DNA of 49,334 nt from Microscillaceae bacterium (GTDB lineage Bacteria > Bacteroidota > Bacteroidia > Cytophagales > Microscillaceae): NCBI GenBank assembly GCA_012031215.1, contig JAAUUB010000007.1, positions 1 through 49,334 of the forward strand. The letters run 5' to 3'. Positions 27,894-37,300 of this stretch are shown here, in pieces. The notes beneath the pieces were generated by a model that saw only the letters and a list, made by a program, of their open reading frames with translations, had not been told where the DNA came from and made no database searches. Both the position numbers and the translations under genes were made by a program. The number at the start of each line of letters is the position of its first letter. The stretch's first letter is position 1.

Positions 27894-28843
27894 ATGGCCC
27901 TCATAACCGAAACACATTTTCAATTTCCAAGCCAGATAGACTTTTACCGGGGCAAAGTGCGCGATGTGTATATTTTTCCCGGCAGTTGGTGATGGTGGCC
28001 ACCGACCGCATCTCGGCTTTTGATGTCATTTTACCCCAGGCCATTCCCTACAAAGGCCAGGTGCTCAATCAACTATCTGCCTTCTTTTTGAACGCCACCG
28101 CCGCAAAAGTGCCCAACTGGCTATTGGGGCAACCCGATCCGAATGTAAGCATTGGCCGAAAATGCCAGCCTTTGGCGGTAGAGATGGTCATTCGGGCCTA
28201 TCTGGCGGGCAGTGCCTGGCGGGCTTACCAAAAAGGGCAGCGCGATTTTAACGGGCATATCCTGCCCGATGGCCTTCGCGAAAACGAGCTCCTCCCCGCC
28301 CCTATTCTCACGCCCAGCACCAAGGCCGAAAAAGGCACCCACGATGAAGATATTCGTACCGAGGAAATAATTGCCCGTGGGCTGGCCACCGCCGCACAAT
28401 ACGAACAAATGGCAGCTTATACCCGGGAATTATTCGAGGAAGGCCGTCGGATAGCGGCCCAAAATGGGCTCATCCTTGCCGACACCAAATATGAATTTGG
28501 CCTCTGGGAAGGAGAAATCTGCCTGATGGATGAAATCCACACACCCGATTCGTCGCGCTATTTTGATGCCGAAGGCTTTGCCCAGCGGCAGGAAAAAGGC
28601 GAACGCCAGCCACACCGCTCCAAAGAGATGGTGCGCCAATGGCTCATTGCACATAACTTTATGGGGCAGCCCGGCGAAACCATTCCCATTATGTCGCCGG
28701 AATGGATTGAGGCCATCAGCCAGGAGTATATTGCCTTGTATGAGCAACTCACCGGCCAGGCATTTGTGAAACCCGCTTCCGAAAACCGCCTGGCTACAAT
28801 GGAAGCGGCCATCGCTGACTTCTTGGCAAAAGACCCGGCTTAA
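27894..28843 (+). CDS. purC: SAICAR synthetase, frame-disrupted
   Basis: About 315 residues; it joins aspartate to CAIR in purine synthesis. I choose ATG 27894 because MALITETHFQFPSQIDFYRG and KVRDVY are the family N terminus; the open frame that runs in from 27845 is not. The frame must change near 27970-27976 (TTTTTCCC) to reach LVMVATDRISAFDVILPQ. The rest is intact: GKVRDVY, IPYKGQVLNQLS, EMVIRAYLAGSAW, the catalytic-region DTKYEFGLW and DEIHTPDSSRYF. It is a single gene, convergent with murI, whose 3' ends overlap it. Confidence 0.93.
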
Positions 28844-29644
28844 AATCAGGAAAAAGGCAAACAAAGCCCGGAAGAGGCAATTCTGGGAACAAATAAGACC
28901 ATTGATGGGCAAAAATATCAACCTCGCCCGTAGTATAAAACTGGTATTCTGGGATTTGAGGGCAGCGTTGCAAATCTTTGGCCGAAACTAAAAGCCGACG
29001 TACCTGCCTTGCCACCGCAATGGCCGGATTGATAAGATGCACCCGCCCTTCAGTAATTTTCTCCAGAAGCGGTGCCAAGAATGGATAGTGAGTGCATCCC
29101 AGCACCAATTGGTCAATGGGAGCGGCCAGCATCGGGGCCAGATACTGCCTCAGCAGGGCCTCGGTTTCGGGCGTATGGGCCTGCCCGGCTTCAATATTTT
29201 CTACCAAGCCAAACCCTATTTGCATCCACACCTCTACCCCCTGGGCGTGCTGGGTTTTGATATTGTGAAATCGCTCACTTTCTAGCGTGCCCTTAGTGGC
29301 AATCACACCTACCTTGCCCGTTTGGGTGAGCCGGGCCGCCGGCTTGATGGCAGGTTCCATGCCCACAAAAGGTTTTTTAAAGTGGGCGCGCAAATCCTGA
29401 ATTGCGGCCGAAGTAGCTGTATTGCAAGCCAGCACCACCAGTTTGCAGTCTTTATCCAGCAAAAATTGGGTAATGCGCCGGGCCCGGCGATGATTTCGTT
29501 TTGAGAACGTTCGCCATAAGGGCAAAAACCCTGATCGGCTACATAGACCAGGGATTCGTGAGGAAGCAATTGTACGAGTTCTTTCCAAACGGACAAGCCG
29601 CCAATGCCTGAATCAAAAATGCCAATGGGTTGAGAAGTTGCCAA
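28794..29644 (-). CDS. murI: Glutamate racemase, frame-disrupted
   Basis: About 283 residues; it makes D-glutamate for peptidoglycan. ATG at 29644 (MATSQPIGIFDSGIGGLSVW). The first catalytic cysteine is in LACNTATSAA and the second in VLGCTHYPFLAPL. The frame changes near 29482-29487 (GGGCCCGG); the segments join as IIAGRARRITQFLLDKDCK. The last 50 bases overlap the end of purC on the other strand, so the C terminus past about YTTGEVDIFAHQW is uncertain. The enzyme is cytosolic and usually essential. Confidence 0.92.
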
Positions 29645-29890
29645 AGCATCAAAATTTTGGTTTGCGAATTTAAACTCCGCTGCACAATTTCGTCCTATAT
29701 CTCCTTTATAATGACCCTTTGTGCCTAAAAATATAATTTTTCGAATAGATACACCAAAATCAAAAAACGAGGCGTTGCTTAGAAGATTCCTGATAAACTT
29801 GCGAAAATCTGGTATTTTTTTCAGTATTGAGCTGATTTTTTGAAAGATTTCCTGGTTTTTGGTGTGTCAAATAAAATAATAAAGTGTATA

Positions 29891-30673
29891 ATGAAAAAAT
29901 TTGCCTTACTCATTTTTTTCCTGGCCGGAGCTTTGGCCCTTGCCCGGGCACAATGCGATTCTTCTTACCTTTCCACTACCCTGCAGGCCGGACAATGGCT
30001 GGGCGATTACGCCTGGAGCTTTGTAAGCATTACCCCGGAACAGGAAGAGCAAGCCGGGGACGAAATGTTTGCCTACATTGAAGAAAACTTCCGGCTTTTG
30101 ACCGATGACCCTCGTGCCCAAAAACTGCGCCGCATCCTCAACAAGATGCTGCCCTTTGTCAAAAGGGCCGAAATTAAGTACGACATCCACCTTGTAGAGG
30201 AAGATGCCCTAATCAATGCCTTTTCCATTGCGGGGGGGCATTTGTTTATCACTACGGGCATCATGGATTGGGTGCAGAGTGATGATGAGCTGGCCTTTAT
30301 CATTGGACACGAAATGGCCCACGTAGATTTGGAGCATTGTATCCGGCACGTCAAACGTGGTATGACCATCCAGACCTGGGCCGAGTACCTGCAAATGGGC
30401 GATTATGCCGGCTTGATAGACCAGGTGCAGGGCATATTGGGCACTCCTTTTGGCCAGGTGGACGAGTACCAGTCGGACCGGGAAGGGGCCTATCTGGCCT
30501 GGAAAGCGGGCTATAACCCCCGCAAAGGCCAGGATTTTTTCCGCAAGCTTCAGGCCCAGGAAAGCCCTGGCGAACTGCCTTATGACCTGGATGTGCTCTT
30601 ACGCACCCATCCCTACTCGGTGCAGCGCATTAGCTGCCTGGAGCATTACATAGCCCACGAAATGAAAAAATAG
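29891..30673 (+). CDS. M48 family metalloprotease, secreted
   Basis: 261 residues, intact. ATG at 29891 opens a signal peptide (MKKFALLIFFLAGALALARA, cut before QCDSS). The zinc site is FIIGHEMAHVDLEH, with the third ligand in EYQSDREGAYLAW and the C-terminal family block LRTHPYSVQRISCLE. Loop SIAGGHLFITTGIMDW is typical of M48 BepA/LoiP relatives. It is a second M48 protein, smaller and not lipidated, compared with the one at 4050. Probably periplasmic protein quality control. Confidence 0.9.
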   Translation: MKKFALLIFFLAGALALARAQCDSSYLSTTLQAGQWLGDYAWSFVSITPEQEEQAGDEMFAYIEENFRLLTDDPRAQKLRRILNKMLPFVKRAEIKYDIHLVEEDALINAFSIAGGHLFITTGIMDWVQSDDELAFIIGHEMAHVDLEHCIRHVKRGMTIQTWAEYLQMGDYAGLIDQVQGILGTPFGQVDEYQSDREGAYLAWKAGYNPRKGQDFFRKLQAQESPGELPYDLDVLLRTHPYSVQRISCLEHYIAHEMKK

Positions 30674-30685
30674 ATAAACTCCGGA

Positions 30686-31228
30686 TTAGTCTGTTTTGGG
30701 ACGAAAAGCCGAAATCACGGCTTCGTTCACTTCCAGGTAAGGGCCTCCTATCAGGTCTATACAATAAGGGATGGCCGGAAAAACAGCTTCCAGGTTTTCA
30801 CGGATGGATTTGGGCTTGCCCGGAAGATTTACAATCAGGCTTTGATGGCGTATGCCGGCGGTTTGGCGGGATAAAATGGCCGTAGGCACATACTTTAGGC
30901 TTTCACGGCGCATCTGTTCGCCAAAACCTGGCAATAGTTTATGGCAAACGGCCTCGGTTGCCTCCGGCGTTACGTCGCGGGGCGCCGGGCCGGTTCCTCC
31001 ACAAGTAATAATGAGGCAGCACTTTTCCGCATCCGCCATACGAATCAGGCATTCGGCTATCTGGTCTTGCTCATCGGGCAAAACGGCATAGACCTCTTCG
31101 TAATCGCTGACAAGGTATGACTGCAATAAGGCCCGAATGGCCTGGCCCGGTAAGTCTTCGTAAATTCCCTGGCTGGCCCGGTCAGATACATTGATGATGC
31201 CAATTTTTATGGCTGATTTCTTGTTCAT
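30686..31228 (-). CDS. mogA: Molybdopterin adenylyltransferase
   Basis: 180 residues, intact. It adenylates molybdopterin for molybdenum insertion. The MogA/MoaB fold is marked by GIINVSDRASQGIYEDLPG, the substrate loop IITCGGTGPAPRDVTPEAT and LIVNLPGKPKSIREN, which are closer to MogA than to MoaB. It lies about 6.7 kb from the molybdopterin oxidoreductase gene at 37908. No other cofactor gene is in the window. Confidence 0.88.
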   Translation of the reverse strand: MNKKSAIKIGIINVSDRASQGIYEDLPGQAIRALLQSYLVSDYEEVYAVLPDEQDQIAECLIRMADAEKCCLIITCGGTGPAPRDVTPEATEAVCHKLLPGFGEQMRRESLKYVPTAILSRQTAGIRHQSLIVNLPGKPKSIRENLEAVFPAIPYCIDLIGGPYLEVNEAVISAFRPKTD

Positions 31229-31313
31229 GAAAGTGTATTGATTTTTTGAAAATGATAGCGAAAAATCTAAAAAAAATCCTAAATTGCAATGCTTTTAAAT
31301 GTGTGAAGCCAAA

Positions 31314-32315
31314 ATGATGCGATATTTTTACCTGCTGATATGTCTGGGACTGGGATGGATGCTTACCGGATGCCAAACCGAAGCTTCGCAAAAAATGGTA
31401 AAGACTCCGCCTGCCCCGAAGGCTAGGCTGGCCGCCCAAGTCGACCCTGAATTTGCTGAGAAGTTTCTGGCCCATTTCAAAAAGGCCGAACTGCCTTTCT
31501 CGATAGATACTTCCTACACTCTTGCTGATACCATCCCTGCCGATTTGGTGATTCGCTATGTATTGGAAGCAGCCGGGGCGGCCCAGCTCGATTACTTCAA
31601 AGACTATTGGGGCGATGAAGAAAGCCGCCAAATGACCCGGCAAGGGCTCAAAGACCGTTTCATTGATGTCTCCAAAAATGCTTTTGCCGTGCTCAATTTT
31701 GGCTTTGGCCCTCGCTTGTCGCTCCATCCCGATTATATTTCCCTGGTGGTGCATTTCATTCCTACTTTTATGGAAGGTCGCTATCGCTACTCGGTCTTGC
31801 TCAACTACCAGCCCAATGGCCAATTGGTGGATATTTTGCCCATTGGTCAAATCTCCGACTATGTTGATATGGCCGAATGGGTGAGTGCACAAATCAAGGC
31901 TCGGGACGAAATTGTGGTGAATACCCAACTCATTCATTATGGCGAAATGTATAACCAAGCCTCCGACTATACTGAGGAGGCCCGCCAGGTTTTTGCCTTA
32001 AACGCACAAGGTATTTTTCGGCTTGATACAGCACAATATTCGGCCTTCTCGGGTACTTTTGTGGCCGAAACGCAAGACCAGCGCTTCACGGTTGCCCAGG
32101 TGTTTGACGAAATCCGGGTGCATTACGCCCCTCGTGCCGAAGCACCCGAAGAAGAACTAAAAATTTTGAAAGTCTTGGCGGATGAAAATATGCTCATTGC
32201 CGAGCGTCCTGGCCACAAAACCGCGCTCACTCTGCACTATGATGCGCACAAGGCTACTTTCGTTTGCCAGAATGAAAAAGGAGAAAAGATAGCTTTTCGC
32301 CGACAGCAAAATTAA
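31314..32315 (+). CDS. Hypothetical lipoprotein
   Basis: 333 residues, intact, family not recognised. The first good ATG is 31314 (MMRYFYLLICLGLGWMLTGC), which gives a lipobox LTGC and a cysteine anchor. The mature part begins with a proline-rich stretch and has acidic helical segments, then beta-like repeats such as HYGEMYNQASDYTEEARQVF and LIHYGEMY. The last third (LTLHYDAHKATFVCQNEKG) looks like a small beta domain. No enzyme motif is visible. It is divergent from mogA. Confidence 0.65.
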   Translation: MMRYFYLLICLGLGWMLTGCQTEASQKMVKTPPAPKARLAAQVDPEFAEKFLAHFKKAELPFSIDTSYTLADTIPADLVIRYVLEAAGAAQLDYFKDYWGDEESRQMTRQGLKDRFIDVSKNAFAVLNFGFGPRLSLHPDYISLVVHFIPTFMEGRYRYSVLLNYQPNGQLVDILPIGQISDYVDMAEWVSAQIKARDEIVVNTQLIHYGEMYNQASDYTEEARQVFALNAQGIFRLDTAQYSAFSGTFVAETQDQRFTVAQVFDEIRVHYAPRAEAPEEELKILKVLADENMLIAERPGHKTALTLHYDAHKATFVCQNEKGEKIAFRRQQN

Positions 32316-32512
32316 GAAACAGGCCAAATCCTGGCCTCGCGAAGCGCAAGCCCCAAAAATCCGGGCTTTGTTTAGGACCCACTCCCTGGGCAGGCAAAGT
32401 CATTTTACATTTAGGGAGGAAATAATTCCCGAGTATTGCGGCCAATTTTGTTTTTAGGCAGAAACCAAGTGCTGGCTAGCTTTTTATTCCATTTCGGGAG
32501 GAAATAACTGGT

Positions 32513-33127
32513 TCATTCTTTTTTCATTTCCATCGCTATCAAGGCCCCATCACCACCCATTTCTTCAAGTTTTGAAATAATGCTAAGATAGCTTTCTTCA
32601 TCTCGGTTTTGGCTTAGTTTAAAGACATTTTCAACTTTTTCCACTTCTATTTCAAAGCCAACAATAGCAGGCATCATTTTATCAAGATAGGAATTGGGTA
32701 GGTTATCGTAAATAGTCAAGGATGCGGCATTTCCATTTTCAAATTTCAAAGTGAATTTTCGCATAAACTGAATAAGCTCCTCCGAAGACATAAAATGCAT
32801 CTGCCCGCTCATGTGCACACTCATATAATTCCAGGTGGAACCTGTCTGCGGGTTGCTGTACCAAGAGGCACTTACATAAGTATTGGGGCCTGTGAAAACC
32901 AGCAAGGCCTGAGGGTTTTCAATAAAGGCTTTATGGTGATCGGTGTTGCGCATAAAATGTCCCTGTACAATCAGATGAGATGCCCGTTTCTCGAGCAATA
33001 CCGGAATCTGTGTAGCCACTTGTTTGCCTGAACTAAAACTTCCGGTCAAAAAAGCAAATGGATTATTTTCAGCAAAATCCATTATTATTTGCTCGTCTTT
33101 TTCCTTGAAATACGAAAAATTATACAT
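32513..33127 (-). CDS. PaiB-like FMN-binding split-barrel protein
   Basis: 204 residues, intact; ATG at 33127 (MYNFSYFKEKDEQIIMDFAE). The split barrel of PaiB-type FMN-binding regulators is seen in NPFAFLTGSF, HLIVQGHFMRNTDHHKAF and the YVSASWY loop, with WNYMSVHMSGQ near the end. PaiB proteins are named as negative regulators of sporulation and protease genes in Bacillus, but the relatives mostly act as flavin/heme-linked proteins of unclear role. It is alone, with no partner. Confidence 0.85.
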   Translation of the reverse strand: MYNFSYFKEKDEQIIMDFAENNPFAFLTGSFSSGKQVATQIPVLLEKRASHLIVQGHFMRNTDHHKAFIENPQALLVFTGPNTYVSASWYSNPQTGSTWNYMSVHMSGQMHFMSSEELIQFMRKFTLKFENGNAASLTIYDNLPNSYLDKMMPAIVGFEIEVEKVENVFKLSQNRDEESYLSIISKLEEMGGDGALIAMEMKKE

Positions 33128-33341
33128 TATCCTTATTTTTTGAAATCTTGCTGAGATATTAAGAAGCCAGAGAAAAAGCAAAAGCTTTCCCTCAAAGCTG
33201 ATGCAAAAAATGGAGATAAAAAACCCCTTGGCCCAGATACCCGGAAAGGGATGGCAAGGAGGTAAACAATATGAAATCGAAAAAAGGGAAGGCCCCGACT
33301 TTTATTACCTGAAAAGCTTGGAAAGCCTCTGCAATCCGTGT

Positions 33342-34826
33342 TTACAACTGCTCAAAAATCCGGCGGATAGACACCTCTTCTCCTATTTTGGCGGGCAGGG
33401 CCGCGATGGCAATGCGTTCCTGTTCGGTGGTGTCGCGATGGCGAAGGGTTACGGTCTCGTCCTCGAGGGTTTGGTGGTCAATGGTAAGACAATAGGGCGT
33501 GCCAATCATATCCTGGCGGGTGTAGTTTTTGCCTATGGCCCCCCGCTCTTCATAGAGGGTGCGAAAATCATAACGCAGCAGTTCAAACACTTCGCGGGCT
33601 TTCTCGGGCAGGCCTTGCTTGCGCAAAAGCGGGAAGACGGCCACCTGGTAAGGCGCAATGGTGGGATGAAATTTTAAAAACACCCGGGTTTTTTCTTCTC
33701 CTTTGGCATCTATGCCTGTGGCTTCGGTGTAGGCCTGGCACAAAACGGCCAGAAAGAGGCGGTCAGCGCCTACTGACGTTTCCACTACATAAGGAATGTA
33801 GCGGTCTTTGAGGTCTTCGTCGTAGTAAAGCTGTTTGGTTTTTGAATATTCCTGATGGCTTTTGAGGTCAAAATCGGTGCGGGAGTGGATGCCTTCTATT
33901 TCTTTAAAACCAAAAGGAAAGGCAAACTCAATGTCCACGGCCGCATTGGCATAGTGAGCCAGCTTTTCGTGGACGTGCCAGCGCAGTTTTTCAGCCGGCA
34001 GACCGATGGCCTGGTGAAATTTCCAGCGTTTTTCCTTCCATTGTTCGTACCATTCCATTTCAGTATGAGGGCGCACAAAAAACTGCATTTCCATTTGTTC
34101 AAACTCGCGCATTCGGAAAATAAACTGCCGGGCCACAATCTCATTCCGAAAAGCCTTGCCTATTTGGGCAATGCCAAAAGGCAATTGTCGGCCACTGGTT
34201 TTTTGGACGTTCAGAAAATTGACAAAAATGCCCTGGGCCGTTTCGGGGCGCAGGTAGATCGTCGCCGCCTCTTCGGCCACTGAACCCATCTGGGTAGAAA
34301 ACATGAGGTTAAATTGCCGGACTTCGGTCCAGTTGGCCGTGCCCGAGATAGGGCAGGTAATGCCTTCATCGAGGATAAGTTGACGCACGCCGGCCAGGTC
34401 TTCCTGCTCCAGCCGCCGGGCCAATTCGTCGAGGAGGGCTTGTTTTTTATCAGGGTCGCCTGCCTGGGCATAGCTTTCGGCTTTTTCTTCTATGAGCACA
34501 TCGGCCCGGTAGCGTTTTTTTGAATCCTTGTTGTCAATTAGGGGGTCGTTGAAGCTATCTACGTGTCCAGAGGCTTTCCAGGTGGTAGGGTGCATAAAGA
34601 TGGCCGCATCAATGCCCACCACATTTTCGTTGAGCTGAGTCATGGCTTTCCACCAGACCAGTTTGAGATTATTTTTAAGCTCTACGCCATTTTGGCCAAA
34701 GTCATAGACCCCTTGTAGGCCATCGTAGATTTCGGATGATTGAAAAACAAAGCCATATTCTTTGGCGTGAGAGATAATACGCTGAAAAAGAGGATTTTCG
34801 GAAGAATTTTTTTCTTGCTTGGCCAT
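33342..34826 (-). CDS. glyS: Glycyl-tRNA synthetase (alpha2 type)
   Basis: 494 residues, intact. ATG at 34826 (MAKQEKNSSENPLFQRI) is chosen. Class II motifs are motif 2 FRNEIVARQFIFRMREFEQMEM-type (seen as two blocks) and motif 3 VGADRLFLAVL; the GlyQS-type EYGFVFQSSEIYDGLQG opens the protein. It charges tRNA-Gly with glycine. A promoter-like TAAGTTTG and a terminator-like hairpin lie in the leader. It follows a DnaQ-type exonuclease gene on the same strand. Confidence 0.96.
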   Translation of the reverse strand: MAKQEKNSSENPLFQRIISHAKEYGFVFQSSEIYDGLQGVYDFGQNGVELKNNLKLVWWKAMTQLNENVVGIDAAIFMHPTTWKASGHVDSFNDPLIDNKDSKKRYRADVLIEEKAESYAQAGDPDKKQALLDELARRLEQEDLAGVRQLILDEGITCPISGTANWTEVRQFNLMFSTQMGSVAEEAATIYLRPETAQGIFVNFLNVQKTSGRQLPFGIAQIGKAFRNEIVARQFIFRMREFEQMEMQFFVRPHTEMEWYEQWKEKRWKFHQAIGLPAEKLRWHVHEKLAHYANAAVDIEFAFPFGFKEIEGIHSRTDFDLKSHQEYSKTKQLYYDEDLKDRYIPYVVETSVGADRLFLAVLCQAYTEATGIDAKGEEKTRVFLKFHPTIAPYQVAVFPLLRKQGLPEKAREVFELLRYDFRTLYEERGAIGKNYTRQDMIGTPYCLTIDHQTLEDETVTLRHRDTTEQERIAIAALPAKIGEEVSIRRIFEQL

Positions 34827-34844
34827 ATTTCTTTGGTTCAGGAT

Positions 34845-34896
34845 AAAAAAGTCTCTTGTCCCGTTTGTTACGGGGGACTTGGGCATTGCAAACTTA
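34845..34896 (-). promoter_or_regulatory. glyS leader: candidate promoter and attenuator hairpin
   Basis: On the - strand TAAGTTTG (34896-34889, TAnnTTTG) comes first. Then AAGTC pairs with GACTT around an inner CCCCGT/ACGGG stem, followed by TTTTTT and, 18 bases on, the glyS ATG. It could also be the terminator of the exonuclease gene that ends at 34922. Which of the two is right cannot be settled here. Confidence 0.4.
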
Positions 34897-34921
34897 GTAA
34901 TTTTTTTTTGACACTGCCTCC

Positions 34922-35608
34922 TTAGCGCAAGAGGTCGCGCAGGGTATGTATGCCTCTTTTTTGGGCCTTACGAAGCAAGATTTGCAGTAGCCGGGCGGTG
35001 GCCAGGGCATCACCGGCCGCATTATGGCGCACCGAAATCGGAATTTGGTAACGAGCGCAAAGGGCATCAAGGTTGTAGAGGCCGGGCTGTTGGTCGTGGC
35101 GGGCTTGAAAGCCCTGCTCCAGGCGCTTGGCCAGTTGGATAGTATCCAGGCAAGGGTTTTGCAGAGGCAGTCCAAAGTGCCTTAGCATCATCTGCGACAT
35201 TATCTGGCGGTCAAATTCTATAAAATGCGCCACCAGCACCGAATTGCCCACATAGTCTAAAAAAAACCGTAAGGCTTCGGCTTCGCTCAGCCCGTCCCTC
35301 AACTCGCGGCTCAAAATCTGATGGACAGGAATGGATTCCTTGTTGCCGCTACTTTCATTATGCAACAAGACCTCAAGGGAATCTTCCACCTCTATGCGCC
35401 CGGCCCGCAAAGCAATGGCCCCAATGCTGATGACCCGGTCCTGTTTCCAATTGAGCCCAGTGGTTTCGGTATCAAATACCACTAATCGGGCTTCGGCAAT
35501 GTTTTGCCGGGTAGAACCCGATTTGTTCTTTTGGAGATATTCACAGACAAAATCTGGCAATTCACCTTTTTTACAAAGCGCCTGGGCACGATTTCCAAAC
35601 CAAAACAT
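34922..35608 (-). CDS. DnaQ-type 3'-5' exonuclease
   Basis: 228 residues, intact; ATG at 35608 (MFWFGNRAQ). The DEDDh exonuclease motifs are in order: RLVVFDTETTGLNW (Exo I), VLVAHFIEFDRQIM (Exo II) and SVRHNAAGDALATARLL (Exo III, His-x4-Asp). It resembles the proofreading epsilon subunit of DNA polymerase III and related RNase T-type proteins. The N-terminal 40 residues are extra. It is 21 bases downstream of the response regulator gene, so they may share a transcript. Confidence 0.9.
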   Translation of the reverse strand: MFWFGNRAQALCKKGELPDFVCEYLQKNKSGSTRQNIAEARLVVFDTETTGLNWKQDRVISIGAIALRAGRIEVEDSLEVLLHNESSGNKESIPVHQILSRELRDGLSEAEALRFFLDYVGNSVLVAHFIEFDRQIMSQMMLRHFGLPLQNPCLDTIQLAKRLEQGFQARHDQQPGLYNLDALCARYQIPISVRHNAAGDALATARLLQILLRKAQKRGIHTLRDLLR

Positions 35609-35628
35609 AGGCAAAAGATTAAAAAAAT

Positions 35629-36006
35629 TCAGACAAGCAGGCGTTGGAATTGATGCACAAGTTCTTCCAGTACAACTGGTTTTGTCAAATAGCCCTCAAA
35701 GCCCAGGGATAAAAACCGCTCCTTGTGGGCAGGCTCCGTGTAGGAAGTGAGGGCAAGCATGGGTAGCTTTTGCCAGCTTGGATTTTGGCGAATGGTTTGC
35801 ATGAGTTGCACGCCTTCTTCTTCGTGGTTACCCAGGTTGATGTCCATCAAAATCAAGCAAATCGGGGCTGTTTCCAGGATTTTTAAGGCACTCAGGGTAT
35901 CGTGGGCAATGCTCAATGCATAGGTCTTGGGCAGTATTTTTTTCATAATGAGGGCATTGATGGCCTCATCTTCTACATACAAAATATGGGGCAGTTTTAT
36001 ACTCAT
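35629..36006 (-). CDS. Single-domain response regulator
   Basis: 125 residues, intact, one receiver domain. The acidic pair is in ILYVEDEAINALIM, the phospho-acceptor aspartate in ILMDINLGNHEEEG, Ser/Thr in LALTSYTEPA and the lysine in GYLTKPVVLEEL. No output domain and no kinase gene are nearby. It probably relays a signal to another protein, or acts through direct contact. It precedes the DnaQ-type gene. Confidence 0.9.
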   Translation of the reverse strand: MSIKLPHILYVEDEAINALIMKKILPKTYALSIAHDTLSALKILETAPICLILMDINLGNHEEEGVQLMQTIRQNPSWQKLPMLALTSYTEPAHKERFLSLGFEGYLTKPVVLEELVHQFQRLLV

Positions 36007-36193
36007 TTTTTTTAGGACTTTGCCAACGTCTAAAATTAGTAATTTTCAGAAAATAAAATACTTTTAAAGGTCAAAACCCAATAGAGAAGTATTCCTTATA
36101 AAAAATCGGGCCAAATAAGCACATCTTTGTATTAAAAGCACCCAAGCAGTCGGTTAGTCCAATTATTTGTAATATTGTCCTCTAAAAATCATC

Positions 36194-37216
36194 ATGTACA
36201 TTCCCATACATCAAGATATTTCCCTGCGGCCTCTCCATACTTTTGGCATAGATTGCCGAGCGCGTTTTTTTGCGGTTTTTCACAATGAGGCTGAGCTTAA
36301 CCAACTTTTGGCCCATTTTGCTGGCCAGCCCGTGCTCATTTTAGGAGGAGGCAGCAATGTATTGTTTACCCGGGACTTCGCCGGGGCCGTTTGCAAAACA
36401 AAATTATGGGCATCCGGCTGGTGCGCCAGGACACACACTATGCCTGGGTAAGGGTGGGCGCAGGCGAAAACTGGCATTCATTTGTGCGGCACTGCATCGC
36501 CCAGGGTTGGGCGGGCGTAGAAAATCTATCCCTCATTCCGGGCACAGTGGGGGCTGCCCCAATGCAAAACATTGGCGCTTATGGCGTAGAGGTGCGTGAA
36601 GTCATTGAACACGTAGAAGCCCTGGACCGTGCCTCCGGCCAAGCCCGGCAATTTACAAATGAGGCTTGTGCCTTTGGCTATCGGGAAAGTTATTTCAAAA
36701 ATGAAGGCCGGGAACAATATATCATCACCCATGTCATGTTTCGGCTTGCAAAGCAGGCCCAATTTCGCCTGGAATACGGGGCCATCCGCGAAACATTGGC
36801 TCAAAAGGGATTTCCCCCTGCCCCCCTGAGTTTGCAAGCTGTAAGCGAGACCGTTTCCGAAATCCGCCGCCGCAAATTGCCTGACCCAACTGAAGTAGGA
36901 AATGGAGGCAGTTTTTTTTAAAAACCCGGAAATAGATTTGGGACATTACACCATGTTGCGGGAATCATTTCCCAATATTCCACATTTTCCCTTATCGGGA
37001 AATATGGTCAAAGTCCCTGCCGCCTGGCTCATCGAGCAAGCTGGCTGGAAAGGCGTTCGTCGGGGAGATGCGGGCGTTCACCCCCACCAGGCGCTAGTAA
37101 TCGTTAATTATGGGCAGGCAAGCGGTGCCGAAATACTAGAGCTATCCCAAGAAATACAGCACTCCGTGCGGGAAAAATACGGCATTTCGCTCACCCCCGA
37201 AATCAACGTTCTTTAA
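36194..37216 (+). CDS. murB: UDP-N-acetylenolpyruvoylglucosamine reductase, frame-disrupted
   Basis: About 340 residues; it makes UDP-MurNAc for peptidoglycan using NADPH and FAD. ATG at 36194 (MYIPIHQDISLRPLHTFG). FAD-binding LILGGGSNVLF, then a frame change near 36385-36398 in GCAAAACAAA, then NLSLIPGTVGAAPMQNIGAYG, the substrate/catalytic-serine region GNGGSFF, a second change in the T/A run at 36914-36925, and RRGDAGVHPHQALVIVNYG. The three parts overlap in sequence and match the type I MurB in order. The gene is usually essential, so indels in the read are likelier than loss. Confidence 0.94.
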
Positions 37217-37300
37217 GCACACCTTACGAAGGCCTAACCAGACTAAGGATTTTCAGTAAATAGTGAGGAAAGAATCAACATTATTTAAACTGAAAAATTA

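Noticed and set aside
31182-31958. A 258-codon open frame on the - strand
   Set aside because: It is antisense to the lipoprotein gene at 31314 and runs into mogA. It has no family feature and no signal.
34845-34896. T-box riboswitch ahead of glyS
   Set aside because: No specifier loop or T-box sequence is present, and the class is not expected in this phylum.
36385-36925. Programmed frameshifting in murB
   Set aside because: The breaks are at simple runs and at unlike sites in many genes, with no shared slippery site or downstream pseudoknot. Read errors are simpler.
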